Assembly: GCF_016056375.1 (NCBI RefSeq)
Contig: NZ_JAEDAE010000006.1
Span: forward strand, 1 to 64,000
Direction: 5' to 3'
Source: Hymenobacter negativus
GTDB taxonomy: Bacteria > Bacteroidota > Bacteroidia > Cytophagales > Hymenobacteraceae
DNA: 64,000 nt
Positions 15,373 through 24,570 of this stretch are shown here, piece after piece; position 1 is the first letter of the stretch; each line of letters opens with the position of its first letter. Both the position numbers and the translations under genes were made by a program. The notes under the pieces were generated by a model. It did no database searches. It saw nothing but the letters and a program-made list of their open reading frames with translations, and was not told where the DNA came from.

Positions 15373-15825
15373 CTACTTACCGTGGTGTAGTAAATGCCCA
15401 AAGTGGATGCTGACGAAGGTGAGGGCCGCGCCCCAAAACACCGCGCTCAGAAACATGTGCAGCAGGATGCGCTGCCGCGGCACGCCCAGCAGCGTGGCGA
15501 TGACCGTGCCGCCGATGGGCGACAGCAGAATGGGCGTGAGGAAGGCAATGCCACCCATCCCAAACTTGCGGAACACCTTGATGATATTGCGCGACTTCTT
15601 CGAGAAAATGGGCTCCCGGCGCAGGCGGCGCTGCTTCTGGCGGTGCTGCATCCAGACGCGGCCCACGCCGGAAAAGATGAACACACTGGTCATCATGCCG
15701 GCCACGGTGAGGGCCAGCGTGGGCCAGAAGTGCAGGCCCATGGAAGTACCGGCCAGTGGGCCGCCCAAAAACTTGACCGTGCTCAACAGGAACACGGACG
15801 CGCATTTAATGGCGGGGTGAAGCAC
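15373..15825 (-). CDS. Small integral membrane protein of unknown function
   Basis: 150 residues from a GTG start. Three to four membrane segments are visible: about residues 8-30, 34-55, a basic cytoplasmic loop (RQKQRRLRREPIFSKKSR), then 92-112 and 120-145. The motif GGIAFLTPILLSPIGGTVIA resembles small multidrug-export or SNARE-associated-like membrane families, but I cannot assign one. The -7-like TATCTTTGC at 15891-15883 lies upstream. Confidence 0.65.
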   Translation of the reverse strand: MLHPAIKCASVFLLSTVKFLGGPLAGTSMGLHFWPTLALTVAGMMTSVFIFSGVGRVWMQHRQKQRRLRREPIFSKKSRNIIKVFRKFGMGGIAFLTPILLSPIGGTVIATLLGVPRQRILLHMFLSAVFWGAALTFVSIHFGHLLHHGK

Positions 15826-15882
15826 GACGAAACGAAAAGGCAGGCGGGTGAGGGGGAAACGGCAACGCGGGGTGGGCGCCTT

Positions 15883-15891
15883 GCAAAGATA
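15883..15891 (-). promoter_or_regulatory. -7 element upstream of the 15373-15825 membrane protein
   Basis: TATCTTTGC on the minus strand is a perfect Bacteroidetes -7 element, 57 bases before the GTG start. No good TTG is found at the usual distance, so the call is partial. Confidence 0.4.
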
Positions 15892-15940
15892 CCCCGTTTG
15901 GCGGGGTAGGGTTCCATTATCAACTCCGGGAGATTGGGCG

Positions 15941-16651
15941 CTACAGCTTGCTGCCGTAGCTCAGGTCGCCGGCATCACCCAGACCGGGCACGATGTAGGC
16001 GTGCTCGTTTAGCTTTTCATCGATGGCAGCTACCCACAGCGTGGCTTCGGGAATTTCGCGGGCCACGTAGGCCAGGCCCTCGGGTGAGGCGATGACGGCG
16101 GCAATGTGCACCTGGCGCGGCGTGCCGAAACGGAGCATGGCGCGGTAGGTTTGCACGAGGCTTTTGCCGGTGGCTAGCATGGGGTCGGCCAGGATGAGGA
16201 CCCGCTCGTCGAGGCTGGGAGCGGAGAGGTAGTCGACCTGCACCTGCACCTGGGCGGTGCCTTCGATGCGGTAGGCGGCCACGAAAGCGCTGGGCGATTG
16301 GTCGAAATAATTCAGGAAACCTTGATGAAATGGTAACCCGGCGCGCAGCACGGTGGCCAGAATAGGGAAGTCGTGGAGCAGTTTGCCGGTGGTTTCGGCC
16401 AGCGGCGTCTGGATGGCTTTGTCGGTGTAGCTGAGGTGGGCGCTGATGCGGTAGGCGATGATTTCGCCCAGGCGCTGCAGGTTGCGGCGAAAGCGGAGGC
16501 TGTCCTTTTGCACGTCTTTGTCGCGCAGCTCGGCCAGGAAGTGGTTGGCAATGCTGGGCTCGGCGCAGACGACGTGGATGCTGGCCCGGGCCTCGGCAGC
16601 ATCGGGAGTAGCGGGGGCCGAAGCGGCGGAGGAAGAAAGCGGCGTGGCCAT
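15941..16651 (-). CDS. upp: Uracil phosphoribosyltransferase
   Basis: 236 residues from the ATG of MATPLSSSAAS. The enzyme salvages uracil by joining it to PRPP to give UMP in the cytosol. The PRPP-binding loop is LADPMLATGKSL, preceded by FPILATVLRAGLPFHQGF, and the C terminus YIVPGLGDAGDLSYGS matches the uracil-binding region. The family is usually about 210 residues; here an Ala/Ser/Pro-rich N-terminal extension of about 25 residues is present, so a later start is possible. A TTTGC ends directly at the ATG, hinting at a leaderless message. Confidence 0.93.
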   Translation of the reverse strand: MATPLSSSAASAPATPDAAEARASIHVVCAEPSIANHFLAELRDKDVQKDSLRFRRNLQRLGEIIAYRISAHLSYTDKAIQTPLAETTGKLLHDFPILATVLRAGLPFHQGFLNYFDQSPSAFVAAYRIEGTAQVQVQVDYLSAPSLDERVLILADPMLATGKSLVQTYRAMLRFGTPRQVHIAAVIASPEGLAYVAREIPEATLWVAAIDEKLNEHAYIVPGLGDAGDLSYGSKL

Positions 16652-16919
16652 GCAAACGGGATTTTGGTGAAGATGGCCAGCCAAACGACTGGGCCGACAC
16701 CCCGAAGTTGGCACAAAAACGGGCGGCAGGCAAGAAAGCAGGCCGGAATTCGTCTGCAACCTCCCAAGTCCATGGCGGGTTTGGGCAGGAACTGAAGCAG
16801 GACGACGGCCCCGCTTTTCCACCCACCAACGGCTTGCTGCGTAGGTTTGTTAAAAAATGGTGACGCCCGGCTTTTATCCCGGAAGCAGGACGTCGGTTTT
16901 ATTCGGATTATCTGATTTT

Positions 16920-18935
16920 ATGCCTAAATCTCTGCTACTAACGGCTATTGCGGCGCTACTAGCTGGCGCGGCAGCGGCCCAGACGCCGGCTGTGCCCCCC
17001 ACTGAAACGCCCACGCCTGCTCCCGCCGCTACCGAAAAATCGCCTTGGCTGATTTTCGACCAGCCGCTGGATACAGTAGCTACCCCAAGTAGCAGGCGCC
17101 AACCCCGGGCAAAAGCGGGGCGCCCCGTCGCCGCGCCCCAGGCCCCACGTGCTGCTGCGCCGCGCCCGGCCCAGGTTTCGCGCAACGGGTTCGAGGCTAC
17201 GCAGGGCACGACTTACGTGCCGCTCGACCAAGACACTTACCGGCTGATTGACCGCTACGCCATCAAGTTTGGCTCCGACTCGCTGCGCGACCCGCACACC
17301 AGCGTGCGGCCCTACACCCGCGCCGGGGTGGCCCACCTCGGCGAGCGCATTTTGAGCTCAGACAGCGCCCAGGCCTACCGCGCCGGCAGCCTCTCCCGCG
17401 CCGACCGCTTCAACGCCCAATACCTGCTGAAAGACAATTGGGCCAACTCAGCTCAGGGTGCCGACCTCAACCAGAGTACCCGGCCGTTCCTCAACTACTT
17501 CTACCGCGACCAGACCGATTTTTACCACGTCGACAACCCCGATTTTACGCTGCGCGTGAACCCGGTGGCGCTGCTGGCCATCGGCAAAGACAACAAGAAC
17601 ACCAACGGCACGAGCTACGTGAACACGCGTGGCGTGCAGATTGAGGGCACCATCGACCAGCGTTTGGGCTTCTATGCGTTTCTGGCCGATAACCAGGAGG
17701 GCGTGCCGCAGTACGTGCGCAACCGCGTAGAGCGCGACACCATTGTGCCGCACGAAGGCTATTTCAAGCCCTACAAAGTGGCGCAGCTGGGCCAGAACAA
17801 CCAGTATGATTTCTTTTCGGCCCGCGGCTACGTGACCTATGCGGCTACCAAGCACATCAACGTGCAGCTCGGGCATGACCGGAATTTCATCGGCAATGGC
17901 TACCGCTCGCTGATTCTGTCGGACTACAGTGCGCCGTATTTCTTTCTGAAACTGAACACGCGCATCTGGAAATTCAACTATCAGAACCTGTTTGCGGAGC
18001 TGGCGGCCCAGAAGCGCAACGCCGACCAAGTGTACCCCAAGAAGTACCTGGCGCTGCACCACCTAAGCCTCGATGTGACTGATAATTTCAACATCGGCGT
18101 GTTTGAGTCGGTGATAGCCGGCTCGGCCAGCAACCGCTTTGAGCTGCAGTACCTAAACCCGATTATCTTCTACCGGGCCATCGAGCAGAATGTGGGCTCG
18201 CCCGACAACGCCATGCTGGGCATGGATTTCAAGTGGAACATTCTGCACACGGCGCAGCTCTACGGGCAGGTGGTGCTGGACGAGTTTAAGCTGAGCGAAA
18301 TCCGCGCCGGCAATGGCTGGTGGAGCAACAAGCAGGCCGTGCAGGTAGGCGCCAAGTACATCGACGTGGCCGGCATCCGCAACCTCGATTTGCAGGCTGA
18401 AGTCAACTACATCCGGCCCTATACCTACCAGCACGTGTCGTATTACACGGCTTACACCAACTACCAGCAGCCCCTCGCCCACCCCATGGGCGCCAACCTG
18501 ACGGAGGTACTGGGCGTGCTCAGCTACCAGCCCCTGCCCCGCCTGAACCTGGTAGCCAAGGCCATTTACACTGAGCAAGGCCTGGATTATGGATACGATG
18601 CCGCCGGCAGTATCATCACCGTTGGTCCACTTAGCAACGATGTTCCCGGCAGCGCCCTTACTACGGGCCGCCTGGCCAACTTCGGCGGCAACCCGCTCGT
18701 GCCCTACAACTCCCACCCGATGGACTACAACAACCGCACCGGCCAGGGCAATAAAAGCCGCCTGCTCCACACCGATTTCACGGCCACCTACCAGCCTCGC
18801 CTGAACCTGTTTCTGGATGCCAAGCTTATTGCCCGACACCAGACCTATTCCCTTACCCCGGCCGCCAACGTGAACGAGGTGTACGCCTCGCTGGCCGTGC
18901 GCTGGAACATTGCCCAGCGCCTGCATGAATTCTAA
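16920..18935 (+). CDS. Outer membrane beta-barrel protein, capsule-assembly Wzi / gliding RemB-like
   Basis: 671 residues from the ATG of MPKSLLLTAIAALLAGAAAA, a clear signal peptide; an ATG 21 codons upstream would bury it. A Pro/Ala-rich linker spans about 22-100. The rest has alternating aromatic and polar strands typical of a large outer membrane barrel and ends in a barrel-type strand. The stretch QLGHDRNFIGNGYRSLILSD and NRFELQYLNPIIFYRAIEQN resemble Wzi-fold proteins and the flavobacterial gliding protein RemB. A role in surface polysaccharide attachment or motility is an inference. The MsbA-like transporter follows 75 bases downstream. Confidence 0.65.
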   Translation: MPKSLLLTAIAALLAGAAAAQTPAVPPTETPTPAPAATEKSPWLIFDQPLDTVATPSSRRQPRAKAGRPVAAPQAPRAAAPRPAQVSRNGFEATQGTTYVPLDQDTYRLIDRYAIKFGSDSLRDPHTSVRPYTRAGVAHLGERILSSDSAQAYRAGSLSRADRFNAQYLLKDNWANSAQGADLNQSTRPFLNYFYRDQTDFYHVDNPDFTLRVNPVALLAIGKDNKNTNGTSYVNTRGVQIEGTIDQRLGFYAFLADNQEGVPQYVRNRVERDTIVPHEGYFKPYKVAQLGQNNQYDFFSARGYVTYAATKHINVQLGHDRNFIGNGYRSLILSDYSAPYFFLKLNTRIWKFNYQNLFAELAAQKRNADQVYPKKYLALHHLSLDVTDNFNIGVFESVIAGSASNRFELQYLNPIIFYRAIEQNVGSPDNAMLGMDFKWNILHTAQLYGQVVLDEFKLSEIRAGNGWWSNKQAVQVGAKYIDVAGIRNLDLQAEVNYIRPYTYQHVSYYTAYTNYQQPLAHPMGANLTEVLGVLSYQPLPRLNLVAKAIYTEQGLDYGYDAAGSIITVGPLSNDVPGSALTTGRLANFGGNPLVPYNSHPMDYNNRTGQGNKSRLLHTDFTATYQPRLNLFLDAKLIARHQTYSLTPAANVNEVYASLAVRWNIAQRLHEF

Positions 18936-19010
18936 GCTGCGTTAGCCGCTGCCGAATTTGAAGTAACCGCTGCGTTTCGACGTCCTTCTTTCGGCTCGTC
19001 GCCATTATCT

Positions 19011-20855
19011 ATGAAGACTTATTTAAGAATCCTTCAGTACGCCCGGCCGCTGCTGGCATTTCTGCCGCAGTATCTGCTGTACACGGTGCTCACTATTTTT
19101 TTCAGCATCGGCAACTTCACGCTGATTATCCCGCTGCTGAGCGTGCTGTTCGATAAAACAGACAAGGTGCCCATGCGCGCGCCCGACCACCTGCCCAGCT
19201 TCAAGCCCACCATTCAGTGGGTGACGGACACGTTCAACTACTTCTTTGCCGATGTGCTCACGGCGCACGGCAAAATGGGGGCGCTGGCCTTCGTGTGCGG
19301 CGTGGTGGTGGTATCGGTGCTGCTGAGCAACGTGTTTCGCTACATGAGTCTGCGGCTGCTGGCCAAGGTGCGGGCCCGCGTCATCCGCAACCTGCGGCGC
19401 GACTTGTACCACCGCATCATCAGCTTGCAGTTGGGCTTTTTTGCGGGCGAGCGGAAGGGTGATTTGATGTCGCGCTTCACGGCCGATGTGCAGGAAGTGG
19501 AGACTTCGGTAGTGAACACCTTCACGGCCGTAATCAAAGAACCGCTCACCATCATTGCCTATTTCCTGGTGCTATTCCACATGTCGGTGCCGCTCACGCT
19601 GTTCACGCTGGTGCTGCTGCCGGTGTCGGGCGGCATCATTGCTACCATTGCCAAGCGGCTGCGCACCCAGGCCAAGCAAAGCCAGAAAACGCTGGGCACG
19701 ATGCTTTCGGTGATTGACGAGACGTTGGGCGGCATCCGGGTTATCAAGGCATTTAATGCGCAGGAGTACATCAAGGGCAAGTTTGAGGACCAGAACGACC
19801 AGTACGCCCGCACCTCGCGCAACATTGATAACACCCGGGATTTGGCCTCGCCGTTTTCGGAGTTTGCCGGGGTTTCGGTGGTGGCCGGGCTGCTGTATTT
19901 CGGTGGCACACTGATTCTGGGCGGGCAGTCGGCGCTAGATGGGGAGACGTTTATCGGCTACGTGATTCTGTTTTCGCAAGTATTGACTCCCGCCAAAGCC
20001 CTGTCCAGCTCCTTTGGCAACATCCAGCGCGGGCTGGTGGCCGGCGAGCGGGTGCTGAGCATCATCGACACCGAGCCCGCCATCCGCGACCGACCCGACG
20101 CCACCGTGCTGCCGCCCTTCGAACGCGAAATCGAGTTTCACAACCTGAGCTTCAGCTACGGCGAAACGCCCGTGCTCTACGACATCAACCTCCGCATCAA
20201 AAAAGGCCAGACCGTTGCCTTGGTGGGCGGCAGCGGCGGCGGGAAAAGCACCTTAGCCGACCTGTTGCCCCGCTTCTACGACCCCAGCGCCGGCCAGATT
20301 CTCATCGACGGCCACGACCTGCGCGCCTGCTCGTTGCACTCGGTGCGCGACCAGATGGGCATCGTGACGCAGGAAAGCATCCTGTTCAACGACACGATTT
20401 TCAACAACATCCGCTTCAACACCGCCGCCTCCGAGGCCGAGGTGATGGAAGCCGCCCGCATAGCCAACGCCCACGAATTCATCATGGCCAGCCCCGACGG
20501 CTACCAGACCGTCATCGGCGACCGGGGCTCGCGCCTCTCGGGCGGGCAGCGGCAGCGCCTGAGCATTGCCCGCGCCATTCTGCGCAACCCGCCCATCCTC
20601 ATTCTCGACGAAGCCACCTCGGCCCTCGACACTGAGAGCGAAAAACTCGTACAAGAAGCCTTGCAGCGCCTGATGCAGAACCGAACCTCGCTCGTCATCG
20701 CCCACCGCCTGAGCACCGTGCAGCACGCCGACGAAATCGTAGTGCTCCAGCACGGCCGCATCGTGGAGCGCGGCACGCACGACGAGCTGCTGCGGCGCGA
20801 AGGCGGCGTGTACCAGCGCCTGAGTTCGATGCAAACCAACGCCGCGCTGGTCTGA
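19011..20855 (+). CDS. ABC exporter, MsbA-like (fused membrane and ATPase domains)
   Basis: 614 residues. The N-terminal half has six membrane helices; the C-terminal half is an ATPase with Walker A GGSGGGKST (406-414), signature LSGGQ (509-513), Walker B ILILDE (Asp533, Glu534) and the H-loop IAHRLSTV. The half-transporter should act as a homodimer in the inner membrane. The MsbA role (lipid A-core flipping) is plausible because gmhA (heptose synthesis) follows two genes downstream, but other lipid or peptide substrates are possible. Confidence 0.92.
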   Translation: MKTYLRILQYARPLLAFLPQYLLYTVLTIFFSIGNFTLIIPLLSVLFDKTDKVPMRAPDHLPSFKPTIQWVTDTFNYFFADVLTAHGKMGALAFVCGVVVVSVLLSNVFRYMSLRLLAKVRARVIRNLRRDLYHRIISLQLGFFAGERKGDLMSRFTADVQEVETSVVNTFTAVIKEPLTIIAYFLVLFHMSVPLTLFTLVLLPVSGGIIATIAKRLRTQAKQSQKTLGTMLSVIDETLGGIRVIKAFNAQEYIKGKFEDQNDQYARTSRNIDNTRDLASPFSEFAGVSVVAGLLYFGGTLILGGQSALDGETFIGYVILFSQVLTPAKALSSSFGNIQRGLVAGERVLSIIDTEPAIRDRPDATVLPPFEREIEFHNLSFSYGETPVLYDINLRIKKGQTVALVGGSGGGKSTLADLLPRFYDPSAGQILIDGHDLRACSLHSVRDQMGIVTQESILFNDTIFNNIRFNTAASEAEVMEAARIANAHEFIMASPDGYQTVIGDRGSRLSGGQRQRLSIARAILRNPPILILDEATSALDTESEKLVQEALQRLMQNRTSLVIAHRLSTVQHADEIVVLQHGRIVERGTHDELLRREGGVYQRLSSMQTNAALV

Positions 20856-20893
20856 GAAACCCCTATCTTTCGCCCTAAACCAACTTTTCCGCC

Positions 20894-21403
20894 ATGCTCG
20901 CCCTCAAACGCATTGTCACCGTCGCCGTCATGATTTACCTGCTGCTGGCGCTGCTGTTCATTCTCGTTCCCGCCGTGCGCACCTCGGTAGCGGATATGGG
21001 CGCGGGCCTGTCGGTACCGGAAAAGGAACGGCAGTTTTTCTACGTCATGTTCGTGATTGGCGCCGTGCTTATGGCCCTGCATCTGCTCACCGAAAACCTC
21101 GACAGCGTGATGCTGCGCCGTACCGTAACGCAGCACGAAGGCAAAATCAACGAGCTAAAAGCCAAGCTCTACGACCAGCAGCAGCGTACCAGCATTACCG
21201 CCCCAGCTACCGGCCCGCGCACCACCGACGGCCGCAACCTCGACGCGCCAGTGGTGCGCGAGCAGCCCACCCAAAGCCAAGTGGCTGGCACTACCAGTAC
21301 CACTGAGAATCGGACAGCTGACCACTTGCCCCAGCCTACCTTCCCCCAGAACGACCCCAGCCTGAGCAATACCGAGCCCGCTGACCGGCCGCCGCTGGCG
21401 TAA
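20894..21403 (+). CDS. Small two-helix membrane protein of unknown function
   Basis: 169 residues with two membrane helices (about 5-28 and 50-70), a helical segment likely to form a coiled coil (about 75-105, [13 protein letters not shown]) and a Pro/Thr/Gln-rich, probably disordered C terminus. No family recognised. It lies 38 bases after the ABC exporter and 34 bases before gmhA, so the three are probably co-transcribed; a TATCTTTC at 20864-20871 may be an internal promoter. Confidence 0.7.
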   Translation: MLALKRIVTVAVMIYLLLALLFILVPAVRTSVADMGAGLSVPEKERQFFYVMFVIGAVLMALHLLTENLDSVMLRRTVTQHEGKINELKAKLYDQQQRTSITAPATGPRTTDGRNLDAPVVREQPTQSQVAGTTSTTENRTADHLPQPTFPQNDPSLSNTEPADRPPLA

Positions 21404-21437
21404 TTCAAACAACTACCCGATATCGAATAATACAGTA

Positions 21438-22028
21438 GTGCCTGACGCCTCCCTCCCCGACCTCATCCGCGCCGAGCTAACCGAAGCCCGCGCCGTGCTC
21501 GACCGCTTCCTGGCCGACCCGGCCCACGTGGCCAGCATCGCCGCCGCCGCCGAGCTCATTGCTGCCAGCCTGCAGAGCGGCGGCAAAGTCCTGACTTGCG
21601 GCAACGGCGGCAGCCTCTGCGACGCCCAACACTTTGCTGAGGAACTCAGCGGCCGCTACCGCCAGAACCGCCGCGCCCTGGCCGCCATCGCCCTCACCGA
21701 AGCCTCGCACATGACCTGCGTGGCCAACGACTTCGGCTTCGAGTTCGTCTTCAGCCGCTTCGTGGAGGCCCTGGGCCGGCCCGGCGACGTATTGCTGGCC
21801 ATCAGCACCAGCGGCAACTCGCCCAACATCCTCCGCGCCGCCGAGGCTGCCCGCGAACTGGGCATGACCGTAGTATCCCTCACCGGCAAGGATGGTGGCC
21901 AGCTCGCCGGGATGAGCGACGTGGAAATTCGCGCCCCCCACTCGGGCTATGCTGATAGGATTCAGGAAATCCACATCAAGGCCATTCACATCATGATTCA
22001 GCTGATTGAGAAGCTGGTGATTGGGTAA
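21438..22028 (+). CDS. gmhA: Sedoheptulose-7-phosphate isomerase GmhA
   Basis: 196 residues from a GTG start. GmhA converts sedoheptulose 7-phosphate to D-glycero-manno-heptose 7-phosphate, the first step of LPS or S-layer heptose synthesis. The SIS domain is seen in [20 protein letters not shown] and [18 protein letters not shown], and the C-terminal [20 protein letters not shown] contains the conserved His and Glu ligands. A long palindromic repeat follows the stop. Confidence 0.92.
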   Translation: MPDASLPDLIRAELTEARAVLDRFLADPAHVASIAAAAELIAASLQSGGKVLTCGNGGSLCDAQHFAEELSGRYRQNRRALAAIALTEASHMTCVANDFGFEFVFSRFVEALGRPGDVLLAISTSGNSPNILRAAEAARELGMTVVSLTGKDGGQLAGMSDVEIRAPHSGYADRIQEIHIKAIHIMIQLIEKLVIG

Positions 22029-22034
22029 GCGTGG

Positions 22035-22140
22035 TTTCACGCAGTGTTTCGCAGGGTTAAAAGCGCGGTGTCCCGCAGTGTCGTTCAACGAAAACACTGC
22101 GGGACACCACGCTTTTAACCCTGCGAAACACAGCGTGAAA
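22035..22140. repeat. Long hairpin repeat, CGCAGTGTTTCGCAGGGTT family, copy 1
   Basis: The left arm runs from TTTCACGCAGTGTTTCGCAG through AAAAGCGCGGTGTCCCGCAG; after a 12-base loop the right arm is its near-perfect reverse complement, giving a stem of about 47 bp. The same sequence family occurs at 62531-62657. It lies between gmhA and comM and may also terminate transcription. Confidence 0.85.
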
Positions 22141-22188
22141 TCTTCCTAGCTTTACAGTCTAACTCTACTGTGCCAATCCATTCCTACC

Positions 22189-23724
22189 ATGCTTACCAAA
22201 ACCTTCGGCTCGGCCGTGCAGGGCGTCAATGCCTACACCATTATTATTGAAGTGGTGGTTTCGGCGGGGACAGGTTTTAATGTGGTGGGCTTGCCGGATA
22301 ATGCTATCAAGGAGAGCCAGCAGCGCATTGAGGCGGCACTGAAGTTTCGGGGATACCGCATGCCGCGCACCAAAACCGTGGTGAACATGGCCCCGGCCGA
22401 CATACGCAAGGAAGGTGCGGCTTACGATTTGCCCATTGCGCTGGGCATTTTGCACGCATCGCAGCAGCTGATGACGGAGCACCTTCCCGAGTACGTGATT
22501 ATGGGCGAAATGGCGCTCGATGGTGAGCTGCGGCCCATTAAGGGCGTGCTGCCCATTGCCATTCAGGCCCGCAAGGAAGGCTTTAAGGGCATTATCCTGC
22601 CCAAAGAAAACGCCGAGGAAGCCGCCATTGTCAACAACCTCGACGTGATTGCCGTGGGCAGCATGCAGGAGGCCATCGACTTCTTCGAGGGCCGGCTGGA
22701 AATCACGCCCACTGTGGTGGATACCCGCGACCTGTTTCAGCACACGGTGAACAAGTACACGGCCGACTTTGCCGATGTGCAGGGCCAGGAAAACATCAAG
22801 CGGGCGCTGGAAATCGCGGCCGCCGGCGGCCACAACGTGATTATGATTGGCCCGCCCGGTGCGGGCAAAACCATGCTGGCCAAGCGCCTGCCCAGTATTC
22901 TGCCGCCCCTGAGCATGCAGGAGGCCCTGGAAACCACCAAAATTCACTCGGTAGCCGGCAAGCTGGCGGGCGGCGGGCTGCTGAGCACGCGGCCTTTTCG
23001 GGCGCCGCACCACACCATTTCGGATGTGGCGCTGGTGGGCGGGGGCGGCAACCCGCAGCCCGGCGAAATCTCGCTTTCGCACAACGGCGTGCTGTTTCTG
23101 GACGAGTTGCCCGAGTTCAAGCGCACGGTGCTGGAAGTAATGCGCCAGCCGCTAGAGGAGCGCCGCGTGACTATTTCGCGGGCAAAAATCAGCATTGAGT
23201 TTCCGGCGAACTTTATGTTGATAGCCAGCATGAATCCTTGTCCCTGTGGCTATTACAATCATCCAGAGAAGGAATGCGTGTGCGGCCCCGGCGTGGTGCA
23301 AAAATATTTGAATAAGGTTTCCGGTCCGCTGCTTGACCGCATTGATTTGCACGTCGAGGTCACGCCCGTGACGTTTGACCAGATGACGGAATCGCGCAAA
23401 TCAGAAACCAGTGCCGACATCCAGGCACGGGTGGACCAGGCCCGCGCGGTACAGGAAAAACGCTTCACCGACTACGTTGATATCCATTCCAACGCCATGA
23501 TGCCGCCGCAGATGGTGAAGGACATCTGCCAAATCAGCGAAGACGGCCGTCAGCTCCTGAAAACCGCCATGGAGCGCCTCGGCCTGAGCGCCCGCGCCTA
23601 TGACCGCATCCTGAAAGTGGCCCGCACCATCGCCGACCTAGCCGGCGCCGATGCGATTGAGATTAATCATCTGGCCGAAGCCATTCAGTACCGCAGCCTT
23701 GATAGGGAAGGTTGGGCCGGGTAA
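22189..23724 (+). CDS. comM: YifB/ComM family AAA ATPase (Mg-chelatase-like)
   Basis: 511 residues. The N-terminal Lon-protease-like domain (VEVVVSAGTGFNVVGLPDNA-type opening) is followed by an AAA module with Walker A GPPGAGKT (221-228) and Walker B FLDELPEF, a zinc-like CPCGYYNHPEKECVC segment and a C-terminal helical domain. In transformable bacteria ComM is a hexameric helicase that promotes branch migration of incoming DNA. Whether this organism is competent is unknown. Confidence 0.93.
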   Translation: MLTKTFGSAVQGVNAYTIIIEVVVSAGTGFNVVGLPDNAIKESQQRIEAALKFRGYRMPRTKTVVNMAPADIRKEGAAYDLPIALGILHASQQLMTEHLPEYVIMGEMALDGELRPIKGVLPIAIQARKEGFKGIILPKENAEEAAIVNNLDVIAVGSMQEAIDFFEGRLEITPTVVDTRDLFQHTVNKYTADFADVQGQENIKRALEIAAAGGHNVIMIGPPGAGKTMLAKRLPSILPPLSMQEALETTKIHSVAGKLAGGGLLSTRPFRAPHHTISDVALVGGGGNPQPGEISLSHNGVLFLDELPEFKRTVLEVMRQPLEERRVTISRAKISIEFPANFMLIASMNPCPCGYYNHPEKECVCGPGVVQKYLNKVSGPLLDRIDLHVEVTPVTFDQMTESRKSETSADIQARVDQARAVQEKRFTDYVDIHSNAMMPPQMVKDICQISEDGRQLLKTAMERLGLSARAYDRILKVARTIADLAGADAIEINHLAEAIQYRSLDREGWAG

Positions 23725-23754
23725 CTTATTCGCTCATTCAGCTTTACCCCGGCC

Positions 23755-24441
23755 CTATTGATTAAGTGCTGGCGCTGGTGAGCCGGATAAACCGGGGCTT
23801 GGTGCGAGGCTGGCGCGCTGGGTGCGCACCCGCTGATGCCACCACCGGATGAGCGGTGCCCCCAGTACCGTGGGCCACAGGAAATTATAAGGAAACGGAA
23901 TGAAGTGCAGGCTGGTGACCGAAAACGCCGATACCGCCGCGATATACGAGGCCAGAAAGCCCGAAATGTGATTCAGCAGCCACTGGTTTTTGGTCCAGTG
24001 GCCGGCGTTGGCGTAGCCGCGCAGCTGGCGGAAAGCCGTGCCCGCACCAAGGAAGCCGAACACGCCGACCGGGATATTGCGGGCGAAAACTGCATACCCC
24101 ACCGTGCCCACGAACACCACCAGCCCCACACCCGCCACCGCCCAATCGAAGGCGGCCACGCGGGCATCCCAAGCCAGCGGTTTCAGGAACAAGGAGCGGT
24201 AGCCGAAGCCGGCCATGTACAGGCTGAACACGGCCGTGAGCAGCAAAAACAGGCTATGAATGTGCTGCGCACCCACCAATGCCGTGGTGCCGGCCACCGC
24301 CATGGCCCAGAAAAACACCCGCCCCCAGCGCCGATGCGCCGCCCCGCCCTTGCGCACGGCCAACGCCACCGGGGCCACAAAAAAGCCCGTGAAGCCGGCA
24401 GCAATGTGTATCCAGCGGTTGATTTCGAAAAGGGTTTCCAT
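23755..24441 (-). CDS. Integral membrane protein, DUF2306-like
   Basis: 228 residues with about six membrane helices. The opening RWIHIAAGFTGFFVAPVALA followed by AHRRWGRVFFWAM, with His residues near the helix ends, resembles DUF2306-type membrane proteins. The C-terminal tail (about 205-228) is Ser/Pro-rich. No function known. It converges on comM with only 30 bases between the stops. Confidence 0.6.
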   Translation of the reverse strand: METLFEINRWIHIAAGFTGFFVAPVALAVRKGGAAHRRWGRVFFWAMAVAGTTALVGAQHIHSLFLLLTAVFSLYMAGFGYRSLFLKPLAWDARVAAFDWAVAGVGLVVFVGTVGYAVFARNIPVGVFGFLGAGTAFRQLRGYANAGHWTKNQWLLNHISGFLASYIAAVSAFSVTSLHFIPFPYNFLWPTVLGAPLIRWWHQRVRTQRASLAPSPGLSGSPAPALNQ

Positions 24442-24570
24442 GGCGCAGTCGGCAGATGATGAATACTGCCGAAAGGTGGTCAGCGGAAACCCAACCGGGG
24501 AATTTCAGTGACTGAAACGCCGCTGGCGGCACCTGAAGCCGCGTTTTTCGCGGATAAATCTGGCCGGGCG
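24442..24570. other. Intergenic, nothing recognised
   Basis: The 129 bases between the DUF2306-like gene start and the PagL-like gene stop hold no open frame of coding character, no clear terminator and no recognised repeat. Confidence 0.5.
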